A stretch of 32,411 nt of DNA, from IMG/VR virus record IMGVR_UViG_3300024359_000022, positions 1-32,411 of that record; one strand, written 5' to 3'. The notes below the pieces were generated by a model. The model was given only the letters and a program-made list of their open reading frames with translations, ran no database searches and was not told the DNA's origin. The position numbers and the translations under genes were made by a program. This DNA comes from a virus. This document shows, in pieces, positions 14,327-22,593 of the stretch. Numbering within the stretch: position 1 is the stretch's first letter; the number at the start of each line of letters is the position of its first letter.

Positions 14327-14722
14327 AGATGCTTTTTTTGCAGAAAACTTTGGCCCGAACCATCGCACCGCAAGATACATCTTTTGGCGCTTCCATCTTG
14401 AAACGCCGCAAACTGCCATTGCTTCTTTAAATACTTTGGCTGCCATCTTAAAATCAATTGGCGATTCGCCCTTGTGTCCAAGTACGCAAAACAAATCATG
14501 CACAACGGCCGCTTCCAGGTATTCGCCAAATGGCGGGTATATATTCCATAGCATGCGCGGCACGCTTGCGCCATCGCTTACAAATCCCACCGGCACTTCA
14601 ACGTTACCAATCAAATCTGATTCATAGAATAATGCACGATCTAAAATAACAACGCGTGTGAATTTCCCATCAATTGTTTTTTTAGACACACGCGCATCAA
14701 TCTGATTGATGAATTTACTCAT
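14324..14722 (-). CDS. DUF1353 family protein
   Basis: The 132-aa protein contains the DUF1353 hallmarks VPVGFVSDGASVPRMLWNIY, then YPPFGEYLEAAVVHDLFC and a later FKEAMAVCGVSRWKR. The conserved Asp/His residues in SDGAS and VHD suggest a metal-binding or catalytic site, but the function of the family is not established. It is common in phage genomes near lysis or tail genes. Its ATG overlaps the stop of the lipoprotein gene (ATGA), placing it at the end of the late block. Confidence 0.85.
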   Translation of the reverse strand: MSKFINQIDARVSKKTIDGKFTRVVILDRALFYESDLIGNVEVPVGFVSDGASVPRMLWNIYPPFGEYLEAAVVHDLFCVLGHKGESPIDFKMAAKVFKEAMAVCGVSRWKRQKMYLAVRWFGPKFSAKKAS

Positions 14723-14892
14723 GGAGTCACGCTTGCTTGTGCATCTGTTGTTGCGCTAACCGATGCCTCTTGTGTGGCATCGCCTTGCATTGAAATTGTA
14801 ACGTTCGACTTCCAGCCATAAACAGCTACGCCGCGTTCTGTCGCGCAACCAGATAGAAGCAATGCAGTGATTAGTAATAATAGTGTTTTCAT
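14719..14892 (-). CDS. Small lipoprotein, 57 aa (possible outer-membrane spanin)
   Basis: The protein starts MKTLLLLITALLLSGCATE, a classic lipoprotein signal with lipobox LSGC and Cys at residue 16. The mature part is about 42 residues and S/T/A-rich. A clear AAGGAG (14906-14901) lies 8 nt upstream within the preceding gene. The upstream neighbour encodes a one-helix membrane protein with a coiled coil. Lysis-region pairing of an integral membrane protein and a small lipoprotein suggests inner and outer spanins. The mature length is near that of Rz1, but the usual proline richness is absent, so the role is tentative. Confidence 0.75.
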   Translation of the reverse strand: MKTLLLLITALLLSGCATERGVAVYGWKSNVTISMQGDATQEASVSATTDAQASVTP

Positions 14893-14894
14893 TT

Positions 14895-15113
14895 TTATTT
14901 CTCCTTTTTGTTTAATGCGTTATGCACTGTTTGTAATACTTCGGTCGACAACGACTCGATGCCGCTTTGCTTGCCTTTCATTTCTCCAAGTTGCTCCCTA
15001 ATATCTGATTGGTCCTTGTTTAGCTGCATGATTGTTTTGTACATAATGCCGATTGCGCCAGTTAAAGCGCCACCGGCTGCCAGTACAATCGTGACTAAAT
15101 GACCGACATCCAT
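14895..15113 (-). CDS. Single-pass membrane protein with coiled coil, 72 aa (holin or inner spanin candidate)
   Basis: Residues about 6-26 (LVTIVLAAGGALTGAIGIMY) form one transmembrane helix. The rest is a charged amphipathic helix (NKDQSDIREQLGEMKGKQSG) likely to form a coiled coil, ending NKKEK. This layout fits XhlA-like membrane-associated lysis proteins or a short inner spanin. It lies between a four-helix membrane protein and a small lipoprotein, with 2-6 nt spacing. Which lysis role it plays cannot be settled from sequence. Confidence 0.75.
   Translation of the reverse strand: MDVGHLVTIVLAAGGALTGAIGIMYKTIMQLNKDQSDIREQLGEMKGKQSGIESLSTEVLQTVHNALNKKEK
14901..14906 (-). promoter_or_regulatory. 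Shine-Dalgarno for the lipoprotein gene
   Basis: AAGGAG lies 8 nt before the ATG at 14892, within the last codons of the preceding membrane protein gene, and fixes that start. Confidence 0.65.
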
Positions 15114-15119
15114 ATTATA

Positions 15120-15551
15120 TTAATACGCTAAAATAAGTAGCATCGCGTATCCAAATCCGACAAGATGCGATGCAATCAACAATGTGTTTACAATCTTAAG
15201 CGGCTTGGTTGAAGAAACCTCTGCGGCTTTTAAATGGCAATATGCGGCAATAATCCCCAATCCTTGGCGAAAGAATATATTAAAAAACACGCCAGTATTG
15301 GTGAGAGTTTGAAATGCAGGATCACCAATGAATGCCGCCGTCCAAGGCATGAACCAATAAATGTTATCAAGTGCTGCGCCGATAAAGCCAATAGCCACAC
15401 CCATTACGAACCAGTCTTGCCCGGTCTTGCCTGTATTTAGCCATGCCTTACGTGCTGATGGCAGCCACATATAAACAACTGCAAATGCTAAAATGACTGT
15501 TGGAAATGTTAAGCCAAGCGAGATAAGCTCTGCAATGTTTTGTAAATCCAT
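15120..15551 (-). CDS. Four-helix membrane protein, holin candidate
   Basis: The ATG at 15551 overlaps the preceding stop (TAATG), favouring MDLQNIAELISLG over an upstream in-frame ATG. The 143-aa product has four hydrophobic helices: about 10-32, 50-72, 91-110 and 122-142. The motif GVAIGFIGAALDNIYWFMPW around 52-71 is distinctive. From memory, similar proteins occur in marine phages, but I cannot name the family. A holin role is inferred from topology and from its position with two other membrane/lipoprotein genes. Confidence 0.72.
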   Translation of the reverse strand: MDLQNIAELISLGLTFPTVILAFAVVYMWLPSARKAWLNTGKTGQDWFVMGVAIGFIGAALDNIYWFMPWTAAFIGDPAFQTLTNTGVFFNIFFRQGLGIIAAYCHLKAAEVSSTKPLKIVNTLLIASHLVGFGYAMLLILAY

Positions 15552-15952
15552 TATACTTCGTCGGTCGGAAACCATCCTGTGGCTTCCATTTGTTCGCGAG
15601 TTATTAAATTAGGTGAAAGACTTGGCGATGATTCGACAAGTTGTAAAATATTCACCCCGCCGCCCTTGGCTGCCGTGATGGCCGATTCAATGGCTGTCGC
15701 TTCTTCTGCTGTCACGCCTTCTGATATTAGAGCGACAAATGCCGGCACGTCTGCTTGCGCATGCACCGGAACTAGCTGATCGCTGTCAATCGGTCCGATG
15801 GCAACTTGCGTGCCGTCTGGATGTGACATTACGCCGCAATAAAATTGCGATGTTTCGCCGTCGCTAATGCCGCGCGGCCTTGCAAGCATCCACAACTCAT
15901 GGCTGATTGCTTGGCCGTATTCAACAGATGGATTGGATAGAATTAGATACAT
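15551..15952 (-). CDS. Hypothetical protein, probable tail-fibre accessory, 133 aa
   Basis: The product starts MYLILSNPSVEYGQAISHEL. It contains a compact N-terminal segment ending DGTQVAIGPID, then an Ala/Glu-rich helical part (VTAEEATAIESAITAAKGG), and ends MEATGWFPTDEV. No domain is recognised. Both ends overlap neighbours (TAATG), and it directly follows the lectin-like fibre gene, a common position for a small fibre assembly or capping protein. That role is inference only. Confidence 0.7.
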   Translation of the reverse strand: MYLILSNPSVEYGQAISHELWMLARPRGISDGETSQFYCGVMSHPDGTQVAIGPIDSDQLVPVHAQADVPAFVALISEGVTAEEATAIESAITAAKGGGVNILQLVESSPSLSPNLITREQMEATGWFPTDEV

Positions 15953-16860
15953 TAGTAAATGTCATATTGATTGTTAATGTTGTTTTCGATGGCTGCACGG
16001 TTGGCTGACTGGTCGGTAAAATAAATAATAACCTCAGACATTGTTCCGTTAAATGGACGAGCATTGTCATCAAAGTTTTGCCCAAGCCAAAGTTGATCAA
16101 CTAGTGTTACGTCTCCGACTGGAACAGAGCCAGAACGGACAGTATTGAGTGTCGCATCTAACGCTCCGTTCTCGTAGGCTAATATTTGTGATTGTTGGTA
16201 AATTAAAGTGTTGAGGTTCTTGGATGTATTGCGAGTTCCTTGCCCCGCTATAGTCGCTGACACTGCCCCATTAGCACCCTCAATAAGCGTATTTGGGCCG
16301 TAAGTATCGTCAGTGACTTTCTCCCAAGAAAATCCATCCAATGTGCCTGGGGCTCCGTTTGGTCTAATTCTAACCATAGCTGCTGCCCCGCTAGTAGTAT
16401 CTTCTTTGGTGACAGCAAAGAAAGTTGCGGATTGAAGCGTGTCGGTCAAATTGCTAACAGTAAACAAACCGTCATCAACCCCATCAAAGTCAATCCCACC
16501 AGTCACAAGCACACCACCATCAACAATCTTAGGCTGTGAAGTTGTCGTTGCCTGCACCGCGTCGTTGGCGTTGCCGCTCTGGTCGTACCAAGTGCTGACA
16601 AAGCCGTCGTTACCAGCACCCACCCAATTCACCAGCGTCCCATCAGCAACCTCAGCAGCAGTAAAGTCCTTCTCGGAATTATCGCTTGCACGTCGCACTC
16701 GGACGACGCGCTTCCCATCGTCCCAGCTCTTTAGTCGCCGCAAGCTATACGCTGCTGCTGCGCCGCCGTATTCGTTAAGTAATGGAGTCTTGAAACCCTC
16801 AAGCGCAACCGGAGTCACGACCGAGGATATCACCGGTTGCACTTGATTGGAGTCTAGCAT
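15952..16860 (-). CDS. Concanavalin/LamG-like tail fibre or receptor-binding protein
   Basis: The 302-aa protein has the pattern AAYSLRRLKSWDDGKRVVRV, then FVSTWYDQSGNANDAVQ and IDFDGVDDGLF, and ends EVIIYFTDQSANRAAIENNI. This matches the lectin-like fold of the arabinofuranosidase-B catalytic family and related LamG domains, often found in phage tail proteins with the same SLRxL...WYDQSGN...I-x-F-D-G sequence. Residues about 30-300 form the jelly-roll. It probably binds a surface glycan; enzyme activity cannot be judged. It is preceded directly by a 101-aa protein and lies in the distal tail region. Confidence 0.75.
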   Translation of the reverse strand: MLDSNQVQPVISSVVTPVALEGFKTPLLNEYGGAAAAYSLRRLKSWDDGKRVVRVRRASDNSEKDFTAAEVADGTLVNWVGAGNDGFVSTWYDQSGNANDAVQATTTSQPKIVDGGVLVTGGIDFDGVDDGLFTVSNLTDTLQSATFFAVTKEDTTSGAAAMVRIRPNGAPGTLDGFSWEKVTDDTYGPNTLIEGANGAVSATIAGQGTRNTSKNLNTLIYQQSQILAYENGALDATLNTVRSGSVPVGDVTLVDQLWLGQNFDDNARPFNGTMSEVIIYFTDQSANRAAIENNINNQYDIY

Positions 16861-17166
16861 TTAGCTGAGTTTTGAAGTTTTAAGAACGCCTGTGACAACA
16901 ATATCAATGTCTGGCGATGTCGCGCCCGATAGAGTCAAGCGAAGGTCAGCACTGCCAACCTCGATGTTTAACGCGCCGTTTGCAGTGATTGTCGCAGGAT
17001 CGCCAAGTGCATTAGTTGCAGCGAACCAAGTAGTGCCGTTATCATAAGATAACTCGAATGCCAAGCTGCCGCCGTCAAATGTGCCGAATGCGCCAACGTT
17101 TAATTTTCCCTTAATTGGCAATGCGCCAGTTGAAGAGTTGCTTGTAAGATTATAAGTTTGTGCCAT
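16861..17166 (-). CDS. Hypothetical structural protein, 101 aa
   Basis: A beta-rich protein starting MAQTYNLTSNSSTGALPIKG, containing FELSYDNGTTWFAATNAL and LRLTLSGATSPDIDIVV. The alternating pattern resembles small beta-sandwich tail or capsid accessory proteins, but no family is recognised. A promoter-like site (17205-17177) lies just upstream, giving a leader of only a few bases, so it may be the first gene of a separately transcribed fibre/lysis segment. The fibre gene starts at the next base after its stop. Confidence 0.72.
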   Translation of the reverse strand: MAQTYNLTSNSSTGALPIKGKLNVGAFGTFDGGSLAFELSYDNGTTWFAATNALGDPATITANGALNIEVGSADLRLTLSGATSPDIDIVVTGVLKTSKLS

Positions 17167-17176
17167 AGTAGGTAAT

Positions 17177-17205
17177 TAGTTATAGTTTTTTTGTGAATTT
17201 GTCAA
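17177..17205 (-). promoter_or_regulatory. Putative promoter for the fibre/lysis segment
   Basis: TTGACA at 17205-17200 is followed after 17 nt by TAACTA (17182-17177); TATAAC at 15 nt spacing is an alternative. The context TAATATTGACAAAT resembles the conserved element elsewhere. The -10 lies 10 nt from the ATG at 17166, implying a very short or absent leader. Confidence 0.5.
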
Positions 17206-17207
17206 TA

Positions 17208-18485
17208 TTACGCAGATGGAGAGAAGTCGCGCTTGATAAAGACTGAGAAGTCCCAAAAGTCAAAATTTGACGTTGGAGTAACATAGATCTTGCCGCCATT
17301 AGAGACGAATGTTGCTAATGAAAAGATTGAAAAGTTTACACTCATAGGTTGCGCTTGTGACTCCGGAAATGCCGCATTGGTCGATACAATAACAATGCTT
17401 GGATTTCCGTCGCCAATGTCTAATTCGACCAAGACTGACTCAGTGGTCTGCCCTGGATCTGCGACAAAGTCAAAGCGCACGTCATAACTGTCGCCGATAT
17501 TCTCTGGCGTGATCTCGCTGTTTGTTGCATCCCAGAAGTCAGACACGCCGCTTGGCAGATATGTCTTATTGGTATTTGCGCCCAATCCGTCAATTGTTAC
17601 CATTGTTCGCGTGCCTGCCGTGACAGACAGCTTGTTGCTTGATGTATAAACGCTATCTTCGTATTGCGCCCAGCCTGGTGGATAAACTTGATACGGCTGA
17701 ACCGAGACGCCAATGTCAGACGTTGTCAAAGCAGACGGCACTTGCGCAGCGGCCGCCGCGAATACATTGCTTGCGCTTGCGTAAATCGTCACATCTTGCT
17801 GTGCAAGCACGACGTCATCAATCTTTACCTCAATATATGCTTGTATGCTATCAGCGCCGCCTAGTGCCTGCACAATGCGCGTATTGTTTGCGCTAAGTGT
17901 TGCACTCCATCCGTTGGTAATTTGCGTCCATGTATCTTGGAAAATTAATGGCTGCGCTGTCAGCTCGATGACTTGTTGCTCGCGTGTGGTTGCGTCACCT
18001 GCGATTGATTCCGCGCCCACGATAGAAGACTCTGGTGAAAGGTCCACGCTCGTCCCTGAAAGCGTAGCAACTGCGCCAACGGTGCGATATGTGACAATAT
18101 AGCAACCATCGCCCTTTTTGACAACGTCAACTAGATCGCCACTTGGTCCGGTGTTGCTATTAAGCGCATTCAACGCCGCCTCTACGGTCGCAGCGCTGGC
18201 ATTGTAAGCAATCGCGCTAGTTGTCGCAGTGCCGTCCGTCAGCGTGAATGTGCCTTGCGTCGGCTGTGCATTGCGCGCTGCAATGGAAACTTTGACGCCG
18301 ACGCCGCCAGTGCCGCTCCGGCTATCATAGCTGCCATCTGGATCAATTAAATATAAATTGATTGTTTGCTCTGCGCCCTGCACAAATTCGCGCACTGGGA
18401 TCGGCGCTTGTGGTTGCGTCGTGCCTTGCACGATTGCTTTGGCGATGCTTTGCGGCTCTGTATTTACGTATAAATTTATGCTCAT
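17208..18485 (-). CDS. Hypothetical tail protein, 425 aa
   Basis: The product starts MSINLYVNTEPQSIAKAIVQ. It has repeated beta-type segments, including GTFTLTDGTATTSAIAYNAS, AATVEAALNALNS and VEVKIDDVVLAQQDVTIY-like stretches, and ends DFWDFSVFIKRDFSPSA. The AATVEAALNAL pattern is seen in phage tail/minor structural proteins. No signal peptide or enzyme motif is present. Position between tape-measure-associated genes and the fibre gene suggests a baseplate or tail-tip component. Its leader is AT-rich without SD. Confidence 0.75.
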   Translation of the reverse strand: MSINLYVNTEPQSIAKAIVQGTTQPQAPIPVREFVQGAEQTINLYLIDPDGSYDSRSGTGGVGVKVSIAARNAQPTQGTFTLTDGTATTSAIAYNASAATVEAALNALNSNTGPSGDLVDVVKKGDGCYIVTYRTVGAVATLSGTSVDLSPESSIVGAESIAGDATTREQQVIELTAQPLIFQDTWTQITNGWSATLSANNTRIVQALGGADSIQAYIEVKIDDVVLAQQDVTIYASASNVFAAAAAQVPSALTTSDIGVSVQPYQVYPPGWAQYEDSVYTSSNKLSVTAGTRTMVTIDGLGANTNKTYLPSGVSDFWDATNSEITPENIGDSYDVRFDFVADPGQTTESVLVELDIGDGNPSIVIVSTNAAFPESQAQPMSVNFSIFSLATFVSNGGKIYVTPTSNFDFWDFSVFIKRDFSPSA

Positions 18486-18522
18486 ATTTTTTAAATTTGG
18501 TTATATCATAAAGGGTTAGGTG

Positions 18523-18621
18523 CTATAAAAATTCAATACTCAAAGTTGATGATAAGCCGCACTTAGGGATCAGTGGAATTACATAGCCATTTGCTAAATG
18601 AAAAAATCTTTTTGCTGTCAT
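18523..18621 (-). CDS. Short coupled frame, 32 aa
   Basis: The ATG at 18621 overlaps the stop of the 178-aa gene (TAATG) and gives a 32-residue product starting MTAKRFFHLANGYVIPLIPK and ending LSIEFL. The stretch LIPKCGLSSTLS vaguely recalls a phosphate-binding loop, but the protein is too short for an enzyme. It may be a real microprotein, or the beginning of a gene truncated by a stop. The remaining 37 nt to the next gene is an AT-rich leader. Confidence 0.45.
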   Translation of the reverse strand: MTAKRFFHLANGYVIPLIPKCGLSSTLSIEFL

Positions 18622-19157
18622 TATGCTGGCTTTGAAAGCGAGGCCGTTAAGGTTAATGGATCTACATCAGTGCCGTATCCCTGAACATAGGCAGTGACAA
18701 TCCCTAGTGTAGCTTTTGGCAACACAATGATTTCAGTTCCGCTATCGGCTGGAGTATTCAAGTACGAATCTTGATCCCCGTCAATGGTGCTATATGACCA
18801 GGACAAATTCGAATTGGGCTCTTCATTAAAACTTCCCGTAAAGCTCCAGTTAAGGTTTATATTGAACTCATCGGTTGCTTGATAACAAAACTTAAAAGTA
18901 ACTACTGGAGTGTAACGTTGCAACGCGGGAACAGTTGACCTTGAAACTTCTTCACCAAGACCTACCTTAGAGAATATGTAGTTTGGGCCTTCCCAGTTCC
19001 AAGCAACAGTTTCAGCAACGCAAGCCCACGTCTGATTTGGCCAGTCCCCTAGCGCACAGTTTACTGGATAAATATCCGTATTCTCATCAATGATAGCTGG
19101 CTCATCTTTGTGTAAATCATTTAAATTGCCCCAAGGGCCTGCTCTTAAAATAGCCAT
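18621..19157 (-). CDS. Hypothetical tail-region protein, 178 aa
   Basis: The product starts MAILRAGPWGNLNDLHKDEP, a beginning I associate from memory with proteins in marine phages. It contains YPVNCALGDWPNQTWACVAE and a beta-rich, Trp-rich centre (NLNWSFTGSFNE, NLSWSYSTID). The composition fits an extracellular beta-sandwich. No named family is recognised. Both ends overlap neighbours by TAATG, so it is tightly coupled in the distal tail block, and a fibre or adhesin role is plausible. Confidence 0.72.
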   Translation of the reverse strand: MAILRAGPWGNLNDLHKDEPAIIDENTDIYPVNCALGDWPNQTWACVAETVAWNWEGPNYIFSKVGLGEEVSRSTVPALQRYTPVVTFKFCYQATDEFNINLNWSFTGSFNEEPNSNLSWSYSTIDGDQDSYLNTPADSGTEIIVLPKATLGIVTAYVQGYGTDVDPLTLTASLSKPA

Positions 19158-19438
19158 TATACCGCCTTAGTTAAAAATACACGTTTTCCAGCCGTATTGT
19201 CATTATTAACAACATCTAGCGTTTCCTCGGCAAAGCCTTCTGGCAGGCCGCCGCCTTCTGTCGCACTAGCTGGAACGCGTAAAACAACATTGTTGTCTGA
19301 ATACTCAATTTCCAATGGTGCATCTTCTTCTACTTGGTTTACTTCAATATTGAGCAAAGGATTTAATTTCTCAATGACTTCATTAAGCTTGTTGTTTTTA
19401 GCAAGCGAACCTTCTGTGACTTTTTCAATATTTGCCAT
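19157..19438 (-). CDS. Hypothetical tail-region protein, 93 aa
   Basis: The ATG at 19438 (MANIEKVTEGSLAKNNKL) is preferred because it follows the upstream stop by 4 nt; a longer frame would start inside the previous gene. The N-terminal half is helical (NKLNEVIEKLNPLLNIEV) and the C-terminal half acidic and beta-like (LEIEYSDNNVVLRVPAS), ending KRVFLTKAV. Similar helix-plus-collar proteins act as tail-fibre or baseplate parts, but no family is recognised. Confidence 0.72.
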   Translation of the reverse strand: MANIEKVTEGSLAKNNKLNEVIEKLNPLLNIEVNQVEEDAPLEIEYSDNNVVLRVPASATEGGGLPEGFAEETLDVVNNDNTAGKRVFLTKAV

Positions 19439-19442
19439 AATC

Positions 19443-20375
19443 TTAAATTGCCCGAATTGATTTGACGATTCTGCGGACGATGTTCCCTTTCCATCGGTCA
19501 ATGCCAGAATCTAGAACCAAGAATCCATCACTATCAACAATTGCATTATATTCAACTGATGTTGGAGTTGTTGATACACTTAATGTTTCAACTGTATTTC
19601 CTACAGAATATTGGTAAGCTTCAAATCGTTGCGGTAAAGATATATCTTGAGCCTCTGTAATTCCTACGGTTATGCCGGGAAGGAAATAATCATATTCAAA
19701 TTGCGTAGATGATTTGCGGGAAACTTGCTTGCGTCCTCTGCTTGAAAATGGATAAATTCGCCCATTTTCAAAAACAAAATTTGATGGTAAATAAGTACGA
19801 ATTTTTATTGTGCTGCCAGTCGTGCCAGTTAAGCAAACACCATTACCATAAAAAAAGTTCGTAGAAATAAATCCGTATAGCGTTATTGTACCTCTAAAGT
19901 AATATCTAAAATTGTCGCCATTTACCATTCCATGCGGAGATGCTAGATTTAGGGTCAGCACATTATTTGACAAACTTATGCTGTTTATATCAATTACAGT
20001 GCCAGTGCCAGCAGTGTATGGCAGCCCCGGAAATGTGAAAATTTCCGATCCAGCAGGATCAACTGTTGGCTGTGGAATATTAGCAAACTGCCTGTCAAAT
20101 TTTACTAGGCCACCCTCAATTTTTGTTTTGCCAAAATCGCCGACAAAATATGCATTGGCATCTGCTGTAAATGGCAAATCAATAACGTCTGCATTTCCTA
20201 CGCTTGCCATTGTAGTATCTAATGAAATCGGCGTATAGTTTGCCTCATTGACCACGCAGACAAGATGGTATACTTTTGTCGCATTGTCGCCTTGTTCAAT
20301 GAATGGATATTCCACCCAGCTTTCAGTGCCTGCTCTTGGCTTTGTAAAATCGCCGCTTGTATATGGTAAACTCAT
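19443..20375 (-). CDS. Hypothetical distal tail protein, 310 aa
   Basis: The product starts MSLPYTSGDFTKPRAGTESW and is mostly beta-type, with ADANAYFVGDFGKTKIEGG, IDINSISLSNNVLTLNLASP and a C-terminal GNIVRRIVKSIRAI. It directly follows the tape measure gene (overlapping start/stop), the usual position of the distal tail/tip protein in siphoviruses. No recognised domain supports a precise name. The leader has no SD, so translation is probably coupled to the tape measure gene. Confidence 0.75.
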   Translation of the reverse strand: MSLPYTSGDFTKPRAGTESWVEYPFIEQGDNATKVYHLVCVVNEANYTPISLDTTMASVGNADVIDLPFTADANAYFVGDFGKTKIEGGLVKFDRQFANIPQPTVDPAGSEIFTFPGLPYTAGTGTVIDINSISLSNNVLTLNLASPHGMVNGDNFRYYFRGTITLYGFISTNFFYGNGVCLTGTTGSTIKIRTYLPSNFVFENGRIYPFSSRGRKQVSRKSSTQFEYDYFLPGITVGITEAQDISLPQRFEAYQYSVGNTVETLSVSTTPTSVEYNAIVDSDGFLVLDSGIDRWKGNIVRRIVKSIRAI

Positions 20376-21982
20376 TATGGATTTCTTTTGATCTCCTCCT
20401 CAATAGATGTTAAAAGTTTTGTATGTTCCTTTAATTCAGCCACGTCTGGTTTCTTTGACATGTCTTGCTTGTCTGATGCCGTAACGCCACCTGCCGATGG
20501 CTTTGTCGCGCCAGGACCATAGCCGCTTTCCTTTTCACGCAGAGAGAATCTGTCTTGTATATCTTGTTTGCGCTTTCTTCCACCTGCGCCAACTTCCGCA
20601 GAACGCTCTTGGCGCTCCCTTCTCCGCCTTTCCTGATCTGCTTTGCGCTGTTTGCGCTCGGCCGCCCTTTGTTCTCTTGGCGTTACATAGCCAGACTGAT
20701 TTACATCTGCACCTGCGCTTGCTTTTGCTAAATCCTTTGCAAGTTTAACTGCTTGCGCACGATCAAGGTTAGTTGATTGCATGATTTCTTGGATTGATTG
20801 CTCAAGCTCAAGTTGATTTCTCATTTCGTGCGTCAATGCATCATCTTGTGCTGCTTCTGCTTTTAAAAGCTTTAATTTTGCATCTGATATTCTTTTTGCT
20901 GCTGCTTTTTCTTTTGCTTCTTCCGCTGCTCTTTCTGCATCCTTAGCCTTTTCTTCTGCCTCACGTTCTGCTTTTGCTAATTCACGCGCTGCTTTTGATG
21001 CCCTTCTTTCTTCTTCTCGTTTTTGTTTTGCCAATCTTTTTCTTTCTTCTTCTGCTTCTCTTTCCTTTAAAGCTAAGGCTGCAGCGGCTTTCGCTGCTTC
21101 GTCTGCTGCCTTTTTTTTGTCTTCAGCTTCTTTTTCCAACAATTTTTTGCGCTCTTCAATTAGTCGGTTTTCTTTAAGTGTTTCTTGTGTGGATTTTCTT
21201 CTGCCTATTTTCCTGATTTTACCTTCTGCAATAAGTTGCTCCTTTGCCAACTCTTTGATTGCATCCCTTGCTGGCATAATTGCACCAATGATATTACCGG
21301 CAAATATTGTTACGCGTTGTTCAAATCTTTCTATATTGTTTTTTGCTTCAGTAAGTGCCGCAATGGTCTCTTCATCCATGATGCGCCCAGCCTCGGCAGC
21401 GCCGTCGCCAAGAGTCCTAAATGCTTCGCCTCCATCTTCAAGCAATGGAATAAGCATCGTTGCATCAGATGCAATTGCTTCCATGTAAAATACCATATCT
21501 TGATGCGGCAAATTAGCCTTTTTTAAATAATCAAAATATCTTTGCAGTGCTTCTGGTCCACTTAATCCAATAAATTCCTCCTTAGTCGCTCCAACTTTCG
21601 GCGCGATTTTCTCAAAAAAGTCTACCATTGGACCGGAACCAACTTGCAAAAAGTCGCCCATCTTATCGCTTGTATCTTTAAAAATATCAGCGAGCTTTTC
21701 CTGTTCAATGTTTACTGTCTTGGCTGCCTCGGCAAACTTCTGAAAATCCTCTACACCAACGCCAGAAACTTTTGAAAGCTGCGTAATTTGAGACGCAGAA
21801 TCAATTGCGCTTTTACCAAACTTAATAAAAGCACCAGCCGCACCAGCAGCACCTAAAGCTGGCAATAATCCGCTAGTAATAGACCTTGCGAAGTTTTTGA
21901 CGCTTGCCTTTGATTTTTGCAGACCCTTACGAAAGCCGCTTGAATCTAAATCTATATCTGCCTGGATGTCTGCTTTAGCCAT
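20375..21982 (-). CDS. Tail tape measure protein
   Basis: The 535-aa protein starts with a tape-measure-type segment: ADIDLDSSGFRKGLQKSKAS followed by a small hydrophobic patch (GLLPALGAAGAAGAFIKFG, about 38-57). The middle (DFQKFAEAAKTVNIEQEKLA, SGPEALQRYFDYLKK) is typical of phage tape measure N-terminal domains. Residues about 270-470 are an extended Lys/Glu/Arg/Ala coiled coil. The length would set a short tail, near 80 nm at about 0.15 nm per residue. Its ATG lies 8 nt inside the preceding gene (ATGGCTAA). It should fix tail length and travel with DNA at ejection. Confidence 0.85.
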   Translation of the reverse strand: MAKADIQADIDLDSSGFRKGLQKSKASVKNFARSITSGLLPALGAAGAAGAFIKFGKSAIDSASQITQLSKVSGVGVEDFQKFAEAAKTVNIEQEKLADIFKDTSDKMGDFLQVGSGPMVDFFEKIAPKVGATKEEFIGLSGPEALQRYFDYLKKANLPHQDMVFYMEAIASDATMLIPLLEDGGEAFRTLGDGAAEAGRIMDEETIAALTEAKNNIERFEQRVTIFAGNIIGAIMPARDAIKELAKEQLIAEGKIRKIGRRKSTQETLKENRLIEERKKLLEKEAEDKKKAADEAAKAAAALALKEREAEEERKRLAKQKREEERRASKAARELAKAEREAEEKAKDAERAAEEAKEKAAAKRISDAKLKLLKAEAAQDDALTHEMRNQLELEQSIQEIMQSTNLDRAQAVKLAKDLAKASAGADVNQSGYVTPREQRAAERKQRKADQERRRRERQERSAEVGAGGRKRKQDIQDRFSLREKESGYGPGATKPSAGGVTASDKQDMSKKPDVAELKEHTKLLTSIEEEIKRNP

Positions 21983-22589
21983 TTTCTTTTGCTTCTCGTT
22001 TTGCTTTGAGTGCTTCGCTCTTTAAATCGCGCAGCACTTTAGGCTCTAAAATTTTATAGTTAGGAATGGTCGAAAGTCGGCCCGCTTTTTGCAGTGCGAA
22101 TATCTTAGTCATCGGCATATCCGCGATGTCATCTGGATGCTGCCCATACCTGGCTGCCAACTCATCAATTGCGCCGACAATGCCCTCAACTTCTGGCAGC
22201 TTAAAAGATGTCGTGGTCCGATTGCTTGCGGATTCTGGCATCTCATAGAATGCCGAGTTTAAATGATTGTTTATATCTTCCGCAAATTGATCCGCGTCTT
22301 GCCCGGTGCGAAATACTTTTGCGATCTTGCGCTCAATCTTAAACTTCTGCCAGTTACTCAACGGATAGTTTACATGATTGCGGAATATATATTGACAGAT
22401 TGCAAACTCTGAAATCTTGCCAGACAAGATGCCATTTTTGACAACTCGTAAATCAATCCATGCGCGAGCGGTCAAAGATCTTACAATGTAAGGACCGATG
22501 CGCGATGCCAAGCCGACACTGGAAAAAGCATTGAGCCTTGATTGCTCAATTTCCTGCCGCTTTGCTTGATATTGATTATAAAAGCTCAT
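21975..22589 (-). CDS. Tail assembly chaperone-like protein
   Basis: The 204-aa protein sits between the tail tube and tape measure genes, the position of lambda gpG/gpT. The C-terminal part contains ELAARYGQHPDDIADMPMTK and IFALQKAGRLSTIPN, a pattern common in tail assembly chaperone-like proteins. The N-terminal part is basic and mostly helical. I see no clear slippery heptamer or downstream frame for the -1 frameshift typical of gpG-gpT. An intrinsic terminator directly upstream would lower its transcript relative to the tube gene. The name rests mainly on position. Confidence 0.65.
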   Translation of the reverse strand: MSFYNQYQAKRQEIEQSRLNAFSSVGLASRIGPYIVRSLTARAWIDLRVVKNGILSGKISEFAICQYIFRNHVNYPLSNWQKFKIERKIAKVFRTGQDADQFAEDINNHLNSAFYEMPESASNRTTTSFKLPEVEGIVGAIDELAARYGQHPDDIADMPMTKIFALQKAGRLSTIPNYKILEPKVLRDLKSEALKAKREAKENG

Positions 22590-22593
22590 TTGT

